Counted from the stretch's first letter, positions 12,233 to 24,537 are shown. The stretch: 64,000 bases of DNA from Polyporus tsugae (GCA_024305745.1 JAHRBS010000001.1:2418001-2482000); one strand, 5' to 3'. Made by a program: numbers and translations. Notes: a model not told the origin generated them from the letters alone.

Positions 12233-12844
12233 GACCTATCCCAGGGTGCATCAATGCTGAGGAGAGAGCAGGACCAGAGAAATTTGCTAGTGCCCGTGGA
12301 CGCGAGCATCCACGGCGACGAGGAAGAGAGAGCCAGATGGTGGGCGCTACCCAAACGGAACGTGCATGCCGCCCACGTGGCCAGACTTCTCACGCAATCC
12401 ACATCCGCTGTCGAACGGTCGGCGTCACGCGTGGCCGCACCTGGAGTCAACCACCCCACAACGAGTCCCGGATTCCGGATCCATTCCCATTGCAAGCGGA
12501 ATTCAGGGCCTTCGCAGGCTATCGCAAGTGCTGCCGTAAACAGGTCAACCAATAGGTCGGCACCATGTAGTCTCGTTTCCCAGCCCGCTGACTGGACCGA
12601 GTCTGCAGGCCCCGACCACCTATGCTTCCGACCCAATCTGGCCGGTATCATACGGCAACGGTGCACTCAGGCCGGCACATGTTGTTCTCTGGGCCGTCTT
12701 CACGAAGGCGTGTGAACCCCAATTGCCGCTAGGTGTGTATGAAATTTAAGTCTGAGACGACGAGTGCCAATCGAATGCGTTAACCTCCCTCTAGGCTTCG
12801 AGATACGCTTCCATACCCCGCCCCCTCACCTCCAGCAGACTTCC
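12233..12844. promoter_or_regulatory. Divergent intergenic region between kinase C1 and gene a2
   Basis: This 612 bp interval separates two head-to-head genes. Two elements are conserved with the matching interval at 27,237-27,867. TTCACGAAGGCGTGTGAA at 12,699-12,716 is an imperfect inverted repeat differing by one base from 27,724-27,741. GTGTATGAAATTTAAG at 12,735-12,750 is identical to 27,768-27,783. The second lies 85-95 bp before the start codon of gene 'a' and could hold its TATA-like element. No function has been tested; conservation could simply reflect recent duplication, though the flanking DNA has diverged more. Confidence 0.4.
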
Positions 12845-13714
12845 ATGTTGACTACAATGGCTGCGGGTGCCACACTGGCAGCCACTGCGTCGCAGCTTGC
12901 TAATGTCACAGACTACGTCCAGCAGTTGCAAGGCCTCTTAAGGGCTACCGAAGCTGCGCTCGACACCGCGAATACACTCAATGCAACCGGCGGCCGCTGG
13001 CTCAAGCTAGTCAAACCCATCCTCACCGCTCGTGCTCATTACAAAGACGCACTGGATATCTATTCTCTTGCGATGGAGACAATCAAACCCTGCATCGGGG
13101 ACATGAAGCAGCAGGACGCGCTGGAGTTCTTGGAGTCGGCTACCTTGTATGTACACTCCGCACCCATGTCTTCAACCGGGAGCTAATTGAGATCCAGGTT
13201 TCTCGATTTCAGGAAGATTATATATGAAGACAATTCGTACAAGAGGCAGGACTGCATCCGGCTCCGGAGGCGCGCCATTATCCTCAAGGAAACCGCAGAT
13301 GTGCGTTGGCGATCGTATTAGCACCACGGTAGACACTGATAGCTGGTTCTCTAGAGGTCGAGGGCGAAGACTAATGTGGACCAGCTCCACAGCATAGTCA
13401 TGAACAGACCGACAACAACACGCGATGCCTCGCGAGCAGGAAGCGTAGCTCCTCCTACCGCCGTGCACAGTAAGCGTCGTTTCGATCCTTAGTCCACGTG
13501 GTCTGAGGGACTGCCATAGCCTGTGTTGCTGCCCCGCACGATGCTGTGGTACATGAACCAGCAAACCGGAACCCCTTCATCGACCCCCGGTACACCACAC
13601 CTCCGAGTACGGGGCGAATCAATTTCTACCTCTGTGACGGTCATCGCTGATAAAAACCTCCACTTAGGGGCCAACCCCGACGTCTCAGGTCCATCGATGC
13701 AGGCGTCGACCTAA
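12845..13714 (+). CDS. Unrecognised five-exon protein, copy a2 (217 aa)
   Basis: Exons are 12,845-13,146, 13,198-13,300, 13,355-13,469, 13,520-13,606 and 13,668-13,714, total 654 nt. Every intron sits at the same place and phase as in a1 at 33-920. The N-terminal block (ATASQLANVTDYVQQLQGLL, then TARAHYKDALDIY) is close to a1; the charged helix of exon 2 reads DFRKIIYEDNSYKRQD. The C-terminal exon ends DVSGPSMQAST. An in-frame Met at 12,764 would extend the N-terminus, but the start at 12,845 is the one shared by all three copies. The family is not recognised. Confidence 0.6.
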
Positions 13715-13899
13715 GGTGTATGACCTGATTGGTCAAATTGCGACAATTCAAGCGTCGCACTGTACGTACACTGTACCATTTGCCTCCGAGTCTGGTCGTC
13801 ATCTGAACATCTCCTCTCGAACCGATACCGTTTGCTGGGTACAAGTTTTCGCTGTGATGTGTATTGCTGTGTGAGATGTTGTCCTCCGTACGCGTTTTA

Positions 13900-14190
13900 A
13901 TGAATGTAACATCGTGAGTTGCAGCATCCAGTGCGCCATATTCGTGACCCTGAGTGTTAAGGAATGCGCCGGAGAGCAGGTACGACCCTGGGGCCGTCCT
14001 AGGCCATCAGACGGGAGTACAAGAAAGATATCACCCATGGTGCCCGCGTGGGCATTCATGACCACAATGTCGATGTTGCGAGGCGGGGGCATCCCGTAGA
14101 GCGGCACGCCGTCTTTGATTTACCCATGGACCCACAATTCCACGGTGCCGGAATTTCAAGACAAAACCCATTCTCCATTGAGGCGATGTT
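13900..14190 (-). pseudogene. Decayed coding remnant between gene a2 and kinase A2
   Basis: This is the counterpart of the remnant at 1140-1380. The minus strand reads DGVPLYGMPPPRNIDIVV then MNAHAGTMGDIFLV, again preceded by a stop codon after the VELWVHG-like segment. The family is unknown. The two copies agree more in these segments than in the DNA around them, which suggests former coding sequence. Confidence 0.3.
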
Positions 14191-14494
14191 CTAGTACTAG
14201 TGTTGACGCGAGGTCGGAAACACAAATACTTCTAAAGGCACACGTGAGCGACCTTCGCTCATCATGCATGTCTAAGCCTATTCCGGTGGTTTCCATAAAT
14301 TGCAGCAGACTCTACCAATTTGCACATGCCCTTGTGGCTAGTTAAGGATAGCCTCGCATCGATGCCGCCGAGTCACCTGTCTTGCGGTGAAGGGGCAACG
14401 GATAGGGGATTCACATGGGTATACGCAGGGAATCGACGACGGTACAACAGCTAATGGCATGAGCGGAAGCAATAGCAGACGTAGCGTAAGACTA

Positions 14495-15813
14495 CTAAGG
14501 CACGGGTACGGCGGACTTACGCGAAAGGATGTAACGAATCGTTCGGAACACATGGCGGGTATTGCGATACCATCCCACCATGGTCTCTTCATACACGGGA
14601 ACCGGACGTGACCGCAAAGTCCAAAATCGGACGCGTTTAAGCAGCTCGTCGAATCGACATACTATCTCACCTATAGCCGGTCTCTTCGAGGGGTCGGGTT
14701 GGATCATGTCTCGGACGAGGGGGGCCAAAAACTCCATCCCGTGGTAGCTCTGAATGAAAGGAACGCAAGTCAGCGCAGGCTAAGCGGTCAAAATCCTTGC
14801 GCACCTGCAGGACGAACTCCTGTATCACATTTCCGACATAGTATATGTCGGTCGGAAATGGATCTAGCAGTTCCCCGTTCCAGTTCTTGAACTCGGGGAC
14901 AGACTTGTCCCCACCCCGGATGGGGTGTTCGCGAGGGGGACCGTCCTCGAGATTGTATCGCCTGGATAGACCGAAATCGATGAAGTAGTACCTCACCGGT
15001 CGTGCAGTACGTGTCGAGTGCTTTGGCGAACCTCGATAGTCCAGAGACTTTTCAGGCGTTCGGGGGTGGAACATTTGCGGGTACATGGGCCGAGGGTCAA
15101 ACATGATATTGGTGTCCGTGCAATCTCTATTTGACTTAGCAACTAGCAGAGCTGCAATATTCTGAACGTACCTATGCGCTACGTGCAAATCGTGCAGATA
15201 CTGCAGACCCTGGGAATATTGGATCAGTGGAGCCAAGGAGACGGAGCGACAACGTTACCTCAAAGATTTGTCGTATGAAAGATAAAACTTCACCAACTGT
15301 CTGCCAAGAGGGATCGTTGCACGCTCGAAGGAGAGGTAGAACCATGATGGTGAAGTTCGGCTCATCGGGGACACCGAAGACATCGAGTATAGGAACACAA
15401 TGGTTGCGCGGGTCGGAACGGAGTGGTTCTGAACAGAGATATTGGGAAACGTCGACCTCATGGGGGTTGCGCTCGCAGTCCACTAGTTTCAGCACTACGA
15501 GAGAATTATCGGAGATGCGGACAGCATCCAAGATATACAGCGACTGAATAGAGGTGTTAGCAGCTGGAAGCAAGGCAGAAGGGTCGCAACGTACAAGTGC
15601 CGCTTCCCAATCCTCGAAATGCGACCGAGACTTTCCCGGATGCGCTTTCCAGGAGGGTTTCCAACCTGGCCTATACCGAGGACGGAGCATGTAGCCGCGT
15701 TCTGCCAACCATCGCTGATGATCGCGCCACCATACTTCAGGCTTGGCTAGATCAGAATCAGGCCGAACAGAGGGAGGGGAAGGAGAGTGTGATTGTTGGG
15801 TGTCCTCTGCCAT
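14495..15813 (-). CDS. Fungal protein-kinase-like protein, copy A2
   Basis: Five exons read through in frame. The N-terminus MAEDTQQSHSPSPPS is rich in Ser/Pro and differs from A1/A3. The array signature WWRDHQRWLAERGYMLRPRY follows. Kinase motifs are VVLKLVD (Lys), NPHEVDV (Glu), HRD formed across the intron with DCTDTNIMFD, YYFIDFGLSRRY, GGDKSVPEF, DPFPTDIYYVGN and DPSKRPAIGE. The C-terminus is basic with RYILSRKSAVPVP. All four introns have GT..AG ends at the same sites as A1. The kinase is likely catalytically competent in principle, with no visible glycine-rich loop. It is the most diverged of the three A copies. Confidence 0.8.
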
Positions 15814-16301
15814 AGAATATGAAAGCGGGCTGGTGAAGGGACGGAGAGGAGAACGGGGAAATGGCCTCTGCGAGCTCGGCAGTGGTGGCTGGCGCTGAGC
15901 AGCTTGAAGGATAGGCGAACGGGTCGTCGCGACTCCGAGTCACCGGATCCGACGTCCGAGCGTCTTCATGTCCGAGTCTATCATGATGGCCTACATGATT
16001 GTGCAGCTGCGGCAAACTCGACGAATTTTCTCAAGTCAGTCGCCTACATGCACACTCATTATCAATTAACACGACGTTCCAATTTCACTGGAGCCCGAAA
16101 GCATTTCCCAAGTTGGCGCCACAGACTCGGACCCCAAAGCTCGATGATATTCATGTGACAAGCTGGGAGCGCGGTGAAGATGCAGTTCGAATGCCGGGCT
16201 CAAGGTGCACCCTGTTTGTACATTGCATTCAACAGAAGAACAGCCGGATAGCGAATGACGGGGGTCAACAACGTGGTATTCTCACCCATTCAAGCACGAC
16301 G
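15814..16301. other. Intergenic stretch, no gene seen
   Basis: About 490 bp between kinase A2's start and the E relic. Open frames here are short and not repeated in other units. It should contain the promoter of A2. No TATA-like element is obvious. Confidence 0.4.
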
Positions 16302-16853
16302 CTAGTTAGCATCATGGGAGATAGGGAGGGCCTGAGGCGTTCTAATCGCCATCCAAAAGGCGGTTCGAACAGCGTGGCGACAGCCGTGATACAGTCTCCC
16401 TAACCATAACTCATCCTCATACACCACACGAGAGCGCAAACTCCGCTCCGAGAGCGAAGCACGCAGCTGTTCGAATCGCTTGACCGCCCTGTCGATTGAC
16501 GGGTCGCGTCGAACCATCTCAGCCACGACCGGCCCTAGACTTGGGGACCTCCTTCAGAGCAACAATGCGCCCGTCGGAAGTGCGAACAGCGTCCATAATG
16601 ATAGTCATCTGTAGGATATTGGGGCAATGCAGATTCTGATTGAAGGTTGTGCGACTCACCAACGGAGACATTCCATCCTCACAGAAATGTTCTTCGACTT
16701 GAGCCAGGAGGGCTCCCAGTCGAGCCGATAACGCAGCATGTAGTCGGAATCTGCGAGCCATACTTGATGATCTCGCCAAAGATACTCATCTTTGAAGAGC
16801 GCCTCGAGTTGGCGCCTACTCAGTTGATGCCTCGTTAGCGTTGGACGCTCCAT
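16302..16853 (-). pseudogene. Kinase relic E with the catalytic core deleted
   Basis: The 5' part keeps a start at 16,853, the array signature in the form LWRDHQVWLADSDYMLRYR, and a second exon with MDAVRTSDGRIVALKEV (beta-3 Lys). At about 16,527 the sequence jumps straight to the last-exon segment AEMVRRDPSIDRAVKRFEQL and a basic tail ending at 16,302. The whole C-lobe core (HRD, DFG, APE and helix F exons) is missing. The six residues around KRPTIS in the kinase B tail are also gone. The tail SLSERSLRSRVVYEDEL is most like kinase B. It cannot be an active kinase; a short truncated product is conceivable but unsupported. Confidence 0.75.
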
Positions 16854-17035
16854 TACGCGAAGTACGCTAAGACAATAGCCTCGAACTGATGCGAGCAGGT
16901 CACCTGCGTCTAGACGGAGAAGCAATGGACAATAGATTTCAACATAATTTCCCATAAACACAGTGCACGCAGAATCAGCGGGAATACACCCAACTGCAAA
17001 ACGGTGACAAGAGCGCCACCGAGCATCGCACATGA

Positions 17036-18369
17036 TTATGGAGGGACAGGCACAGCGGACCGGCACGTAAGAACATGGCGAATTGTTCGGAAGATGTGGC
17101 GAGTGTTGCGATACCACCCCACGACGTTCACCTCGTCAACAGGGACGGGACGTGACCGCAAGGTCCAGGACCAACGGTGTTTCAGTAGCTCGTTGAATCG
17201 ACGTACTACCTCGTCTATCGTGGGTCTCTTCAAAGGGTCGGGATGGACCATGTCTTTGACCAGGGGGCTTAAAAACGCCATCCCGTGGTAGTTCTAGACG
17301 ACAAGGATACGTCAACATAAGTCAAGCAGTCAACATGCCTGCGCACCTCCAAAACAGTCCGCTTTATCAAGTTTCCCAGGTAGTATATGTCGGTCGGAAA
17401 TGGGTCAAGAAGTTCTCCATTCCAGTTCTCGAACTCGGGTACGGACTTGTCGCCACCGCGTATGGGATGTTCACGAGGGGGACCGTCCTCGAGATTGTAT
17501 CGCCTGGATAGACCGAAGTCGATGAAGTAGTACCTCACTGGACATGCCGTTCGCGTTGAGTGCTTAGGTGAAAGTTGGTAGTCGAGAGTCCTGTTAGGCT
17601 TCCGGGGGTGGAACATCTGGGGGTACATCGGCCGAGGATCTTACATGATATTCAGTACTGTGCAGTCTCTGATGGGCTTAGTTAGCATTCAAGGAGTGGA
17701 TTGAACCGGGCATACCTGTGTGCTACATGCAACTCGTGCATATATTGAATGCCCTACCGAGTATTGAATAAGTCTAGGTCGGCGGATGGTGTGGAGGCAC
17801 TACCTCGAAGATCTGCTTGATAAAAGACAGTATTTCTCCCGCGGTTTGCCAATGGGGGTTGTTGCAGGCACGAAGGAGAGGTAGCACCATGATGGTAACG
17901 TCTGATTCGTCGGGAACGCCGAAGACATCCAGGACGTGCACAGAGTGGTTACGAGCATCGGAACGAAGTGCTTCCGACGAGAGATACTGAGAGATCTCGA
18001 GCTCATGAGGGTTACGCCAGCTAATGACCTTCTTCAGCACCACGAGAGAGTTGTCGGAGATACGGACAGCATCCAAGATGAAACTAGACTGAACAGTTGT
18101 TAGCACCGGACGGAACAGAACGCAAGTTATCGCGCACAACGGGGCGGAACCACATCCTCACAGTCGAATTTGGGTTTCTGAGGGTCCGTTATCCAAGATG
18201 GCTGCCAACCAGGCCGATAGCGGGGACGGAGCATGTAACCGCGTTCCTCCAACCACGGCTGACGATCACGCCACCATGTCTCGGGTTCAGAAAGCTGAGA
18301 AAGATCGACTGAAAGGGCAAGAATGTGCATGGGAGGAGCAGAGTGTCCTTCGCGGTTGTCTTCTTCCAT
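17036..18369 (-). pseudogene. Kinase D with a nonsense codon in the catalytic loop
   Basis: Exon 1 starts MEEDNREGHSAPPM and carries WWRDRQPWLEERGYMLRPRY. Exon 2 has VVLKKVISWRNPHELEI, with ARNHSVHVLDVF where relatives have DPRNHCVPILDVF. The loop exon reads GIQYMHELHVAHR joined to DCTVLNIM, then TAA at 17,643-17,641, then DPRPMYPQMFHP. In kinase A the same codon is Phe. The remaining exons (YYFIDFGLSRRY, GGDKSVPEF, DPFPTDIYYLGN, DPLKRPTIDE) stay open to 17,036. The intron-1 donor is also unclear compared with the A genes (A uses GTGCGT). The protein would stop before DFG, so it is probably dead, and recently so because the rest of the frame is intact. It resembles A but forms a separate lineage found only in unit 2. 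Confidence 0.8.
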
Positions 18370-18684
18370 AGGTCGTGGTAGCCCGGGAGAGGAGGAGCGA
18401 GAGCTCGAAACGATGATGGCGTGATTACTAACAAATGCGGGGCGTCGACTCGGCGACGGGCGTCACGGTCGGCATCGGCGCTTGCCATAACTTAGCCGAT
18501 GCTATGCGCCTGAGAGTCAAGCCAAACGTCATAACGACGAGGAGCGTGTCCATACTAACTACAAAACCACAAGTGCCCATGCGAGGCGGCTGCAGTACTA
18601 GTATGTACCCAAACAACAGCCCCACCGTCTCAGCAGCGCTCGCTATATTGCCAACATTTTCATCATTTGAGACTGTAAGAGTAC

Positions 18685-20031
18685 TTAAGGATTGGGAAGT
18701 GCGGGTGTGCCTCGCAAAACGCGAACCCTTGTCTGACAATAGTGCTTTAGCGACCTGAAGAACACAACAATCGCAAATTCGTCTCCGTACACTACTCGCG
18801 ACCGGAGCTTGCGCTCGGACAACGAGCCACGGAGCTCCTCGAACCGCGAGCGCGTCAGGCTGATCGTCGATCGCTTCGACGGGTCTTTCTGCACCATGTC
18901 ATCAATCAATGGTTGCATGAACTCGAACCCGTACGCTCTCTACGATGCAGTCAGCAAGACCTCGGAACTAGGCCGACGACAGGGACGTACCTCGAGAAAT
19001 CCGGTTCGAATCAGGTTCCCGAGGTAGTAGATATCCGTCCAGAACGGGTTCTGAGGCTGATCTGTGCCCTCGAACTCGGGGACGGATTTATCTCCACCGA
19101 CGATGATATCTTCCAGCGGGGAAGTGTCGTCCGGTGCATATCGGCGAGAGATCCCGAAATCGATGTAGTAGTACTTGACCGGTCGTTCTGTCCGGGTCAA
19201 TCTGCGAACACGTCGCTTGAAATCGTAACTCCTGCCCCGGTCGATGGGATGAGGGATTTCAGAGTAGAGCGGTGCCAGATCCAACATAACGTTGGAGACC
19301 ATGACATCGCTGAGGGAAGGTCAAGCGATTGCAGAGAAAGCACCGAAATTCACTCACCGGTGGGCAACATGTTGCGCATGTATGAATTCGAGGCCCTATA
19401 ATGGAGCTCTGTCAGTCATCGTTCACAAGCACCAATAACGCATCTGTAAGCCGTACCTCGAAAAGCTGGCGGAAACATTCAATGGCCTCGCCTACAGTCT
19501 CGAAACGCACTTCATGGTGGCGCATAAGATATGGCATGACCAAGAAAACCATGGATTCTTCAAGAGGCGACTGCAGGACATCGTATATGGGCACAGAATG
19601 ATTGCGGGAATCCGAAGCGAGAGGTTCGGTAGAGAAACACTTGCCGATCTCGACCTCGTAAGGGTGGACGGCCTTGTTCACTTTCTTCAGCACAACCACG
19701 CGACCGTCCGAAATACGGATCGCGTCCATGATCACAAGTCTCTGGTGCATCCCCCTAGTTAACAGGGCAGTGAAAAAATAAAATAAGAACATGCTGGACA
19801 CACCATAGGTACCAGCCCGTCCTCGAAATCCTCGTCATCCTTTTTCGTTCCAGCCCATGACGCCTTCCAGTTAGGATGATATCGAGGGCGAAGCATGTAG
19901 CCTTGTTCTTGAGGCCATGACTGATGATCCCGCCAGAAGTATTCGGCGGTGACGTAGCCCCCTCGGAAGTTCTTGAAAAACAACTTGTCGTCAGCGTACG
20001 GACGGGTGCGCTTCTCCGTTTCTTGGGCCAT
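18685..20031 (-). CDS. Fungal protein-kinase-like protein, copy B2
   Basis: The gene starts MAQETEKRTRPYADDKLFF at 20,031 and carries FWRDHQSWPQEQGYMLRPRY. Exon 2 has VVVLKKV and HPYEVEI. The exon GLEFIHAQHVAHR is spliced to DVMVSNVMLD (HRD and Asn). Exon 4 has YYYIDFGISRRY, GGDKSVPEF and PFWTDIYYLGN. The last exon starts AYGFEFMQPLIDD after a TAG acceptor, has DPSKRSTIS (R-S instead of R-P), and ends at 18,685. All exons join in phase. B2 is closer to B3 than to B1 in the N-lobe (EIGKCFS, MVFLVMPYLM). It is the clearest intact B copy. It precedes the subtilase pseudogene 20,469-21,725 by about 440 bp. Confidence 0.8.
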
Positions 20032-20468
20032 CTCGCAACAGGGATGTAACTGGACGAGGTAAGTAGTGCAAGAGAGGGGGAGCACGCTGCGTCCGCCACT
20101 CCATCATGAGCACAGATATCGACGACGGACGGCCGCGTGAGATGAACCCTTTCCCATGCACCCACAAACCCACACCGCCCTCACGGGAGCATTCGTGACC
20201 GATACCCACGCAATCTACAAAGACAATTGTTCCCTCCCCCATGATGATGGAAGGCAACAGAAGGGCAGAGGACGGCGGAACCGGCTCTCGTTTGAAAGTA
20301 CGTAGGCAGTGAAACCCCGTGCGCAACTGCGAACCTCGAGGATGGCTCAAGATGACGGCGAACACTGTCTGTCAAGTCGAACAGAGACACATTGATGGTA
20401 TAGCTAGCTGCGAAAGACCCTACATACACGTATTACCGTCAGTCCATTACAGACAACATACACACATC

Positions 20469-21725
20469 TCATGCCTGGATGCCGATCACAGGGCTCAACC
20501 AGCTCTCGAAGTCCTTCTCCTGCGTCGGGTCGCCCGTGACCTTGAGCGCGCGGAGGAGGATGCGGTACGGGCCGCTGGGGATCTTCGTCCCGTTCGTGAA
20601 CTGCGGCTTCGGCAACGCGATCTCGTTGAAGCCCGTCCCGTCCTGCTCGCCCGGACCAGCTCAGCTCAGCTCTCACGCATCTCGAGACAGGGAAGCACGA
20701 CGTACGTTCTGGTTCGAGTTGCGCGGCTGGTAGGGAGCCCGAAGAGCGGGCCAACCGGCTGGACCTTCGCGAACGTGTTCGGCTTTGAGTCCGAAGGGCG
20801 TCGCCCTTCGTGCCGGAAAGCACAGCGTAGGTGTCCATCGGGACGGAGTACGTCGACAAAATATTACCACGGGGGGCGGTGATCGCGGGCTTGAAGTGGA
20901 AGTCATTCGAAGGGCCGTAGGTTGCGAAGTTGGAGATGAGGCCACCGTGCGGATCGGGGAACGAAGTGCTCGCGCCAGACTGGGGGAAGGAGACGGAGAC
21001 CTCCTTACCAGCCGCGAGTTGCTGGGCAAGCTGTAGGCGTAGTGAGTGCCAGTAGAGGCACTCTGATTCTAAGTCTCATGGGGGCACGTACGAAAGTTCC
21101 GTCTACAGCCTGGATGAGGACAGCGGTGTAGCTCCCAACCTCGAAGCCAGAAAAGCCATTATCATTGCTAAAAAGGTTTGATTCAGCGACACACTCCACT
21201 GGAAGAGGGCATTGGTACATACTCGTAGATGAGAGTGGCTCTCGTATCCTTAGCTGCGAGATTGGTTTAACTTTTGCACCTAGAAGCAGCGTTCCACATC
21301 TAGCAGAGCTCTCAAACTGTATCGATGCGAACTCACGAAGCTGCAAGAGCCACGGTGGACAATGACGAGGAACTTGGACAAGCCGGGGTGTTATCGCGAA
21401 GAGGGTTGGTTCAACTTGGACACGTCGTCGGCGATAGTGGCATTCTTGCTCGTAGCATAATCGGCAAGACGCAAGAGGTGACAAAGATGCAAGAGGTGAC
21501 CGGGTCGTGCGCAATGCCGTAATCTGTGAGGTGCTGGAGGGAAACGATAGAGGTGACGGATATCGCATTGAACGCGTTCCCAGGGTTGGGGTTGTACCAC
21601 GAGCCGAACGAGCCTTCAATACCTGTGTTCATACTTCGTGTCAGTTATAGGCTTGATACAACATGAAGTAGTTGTTGGGGCTTGTGATGCGAGTTGCGAG
21701 GACTTACCAGCCGCGAGAGAGACGA
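20469..21725 (-). pseudogene. Truncated subtilisin-like S8 protease pseudogene, copy 2
   Basis: Homologous to the 3' half of the intact gene at 35,142-38,864, with the same C-terminal stop context. It has the same join between the tail (near SNTFA) and the GTSMATP serine region seen in copy 1, so both descend from one deleted ancestor. After the junction this copy has a further small loss that removes part of the GTSMA codons. Frame breaks occur in the upstream parts, and the Asp and His segments are absent. The 5' part above about 21.7 kb no longer matches the intact gene. Confidence 0.8.
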
Positions 21726-24537
21726 GAAACGCAAGATCCGCTGGTAGGCTAGGAAGAGGTCGCGGCACGAAGGGAGGGGAGTATGCGTAGTCGGCGGCCA
21801 ATTGGACGCATGAATGCCATTTCATACTAGCATATGCTGCGTGATTGTGGGACGTACCGTCGTCGACTAATATATCAGGATTCATGCTTGAGTAAAGACA
21901 CACCACGGCGGATAGGAGTTTGATCGGTGCACCGTCTTTCTGGCATCGTTTCGACTATCCTTGCCCTCAGCGTCCGTGCATGCCTGTTGAAGCCATGGAC
22001 TTGGGCAGTTTCATCACCACGGTGGGGACGCCTGAATCGTCTGGGGTTGCCGGAGTGTTTGCGGACAGCTGGAGCCGCGTTGGTAGCGGGTTCAAGGCGG
22101 AGGTCAAAGGCTAATTAGGTGTTCCAGATAACTAAGCCGTGAGATGGAGCCCAGACACGCAACTAGCTGACGTAGAGTAGTCAAAGGATCAGGTTAAAGT
22201 TTGGCGTGTGCAAGGTGGAGGGCGCCTATTACACCGTGCCGGGCCGCTCACGGTCCTTGCCCGTCCGCCAGTGGCCGTCCTTCGGAACCCTTTGCTCTAC
22301 CTTTGCTCTCTCCTATACACAACGACTTCTGCTCCGGTTTTCGCCCAACTTCTTCACACCCACCACTGTTCTTGTTGTGCGTTCCTCAACATAACGTCAC
22401 CACGACCGGGCCGACACAAGTAGTCAGTGTATACATAGGCAAGCTCGCTCTCGGCCCCTCCGGCCATGTCTCCTGTCTAACTCATCATCGCCGTCTGCGA
22501 ATTAGGTTCATAGGTTCCTGATTGTATATAAGAGGCTCCCCTGCTGGACGGGACGGTCTCAGACATTGAGAGCGCATTGGCGGGCGCATACTATACATAT
22601 TTTGGGAGCCCGCAGGTGGCGGGGAGGTACTGAAGGTCGGCGCGAGAACCGAAACAAGAATGTACGTGTTTCACTCTATCGATATGCGTTCGAAGGCTCA
22701 ACCTAGCATACTTCTCAACAGGTTTCTGGCTACTCTGTATGTATCCTTTCCTGCAACAACTTCCCCATCGCGCTCGGACCATGCCGTGTCTTCAGCTCAA
22801 CTTCGCAGGCCTCGCGTCCGTTCCCAAACCTCTCGATTCAACCTATTTCGCATCGCGCGTGAATCCCTGCCGTCTTTCTCCGGGGTTCTCCTCTCCGCAG
22901 AGGCCGGTCGCTAACATTCTCTCTTTGTAGAACATGCGACTGAGCACACGGATCCACAATCTCCCACTTGCGCGCGTTGCGACGACGAGAAGTTCGATAC
23001 ATCCCTGGCTCCGGCAACGCAGCACCTTATCACGAAACCGCCTCTTCGCCAACCTCACGGAATCCGTCCCCAAACTTAGCAGCAGGTTCTGGTAGGATTC
23101 GGTGCCGCTCAGTGAGATGAATGCGCCGATTTTACGCGCTCCGCTCGAGATCGGATGCTAATCGTCAACTATGTAGGGCCTTTTACCAATAGGAGCATCT
23201 CCTTACCCAGCAGAAGGACTCCCGGGACATGTGTGTTCCGCATGGCGCGTGCAAGGCAAGAGTCGACAGGTCGGCAGCCAGCGCTTCGCGGACAATGCAT
23301 ATGCTGGCGCTCCTTGGCGCTCCTGCCTTTTGAGTACATCGATGATCGACCTTGATCGAGGCCTCCTTCCGCTTCTGGCTTGTAGGTCCATATGTTCCGT
23401 ACCGGCACCGGTTTACACTAACGAACCATCTGTGCCACAGGAGATCTTGTCAAAATCGCCCAGCTCATGACTCTTTGGGCTGGACCACTCGTCACCAGGC
23501 CTTAACGGATGTGAACACAATGCAGACACCGAGTATCGTGCCCAAAGGCCCCGCTGCTACTTCGTGACGTTGACGCCGAGCCATTGTGCTTGCGTGCCCG
23601 TGAACTCATCGATCTTGCCCGCCTCTATTATGACCTTCTATTATCATACGCGCTGGGATGCGGCCGACCTCCAGAGATGGAATACAGGTAGATCTCGTCC
23701 TTTCCTACTCACCGAACGCTTTACCCTCTGCATGGATGGCGCCAGTGCGGACGTAATTTCAGCCCCACAGCCTCGACACTGACGGCTTGCGTGTCGTGAC
23801 GATGACTCCACAGGGGTGTCTTCGCCGTACGTGCTCATGTTGATTAGATTGTGTAATATGCTACTGAAATACAGCGTCCAGCCGAAACAGACCCTTAAGC
23901 ACTCACGTGAAGTCCGTCCTGGCTACAGATCAGAACCGAAGACATGCACGGACGTACGAGACCGTTGCATTACGCGGAGACAGCAGCCCGCTGCACGGCA
24001 TCACACGACGAGTCGTGAGAGAGGAAAGTCGCTTCCAAGTCGTGAAGTATAAGGACGTTCGAACGTAATCACGGACAGTTTTGAAAGGGACGTTCCCGTG
24101 CGGTATTGTTCCTGTACGGTGGTCCGCCCAGGAAGAAGGGGCTGTTTTTATCTCGCGTGCTTCTGTACCGCCATGGATCAGCGCTCAGCGCTCAGCCGTC
24201 GAACCATCTCGGACCTGTTTGTTTGTTGCGATCCATGCTATCATGCTATCGCGGTGACAAGGAACCCGCCTAACCTGATGCGCCATGCGAACTTCTGATA
24301 GAAGGAAACATTATTAATGTTCTGTTCTTTGCTGGGAGACGTGTCGCGTAATGTTTTTTGATATCAGGCAGAAGCTATTGCTAAGTTGTTTTGTCCCCAC
24401 CATTGGGCTAGCATATTAATGATCTAATCCGACGAGACTCTGAATGACCGGTCGGGACTCTTCGGCGTGACAGTTGACCCCGGAATCGCTTGTCCGGCTT
24501 CATTCTTGAGAAGCACCCCCTATACCGTCTGGCACGG
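21726..24537. repeat. Gene-poor duplicated spacer, copy 2
   Basis: Counterpart of 6,346-9,397. A TATA-like TATATAAG lies at 22,525-22,532 (+); the same place in copy 1 (near 7,200) has lost it. Downstream at about 22,930-23,070 (+), after a TTTGTAG acceptor-like site, a frame reads PTCARCDDEKFDTSL then APATQHLITKPPL before a stop. This may be the 3' exon of a small lost gene. Near 23,560-23,640 (-) a frame has DEFTGTQAQWLGVNVTK followed by a stop. No intact gene could be supported. Confidence 0.5.
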
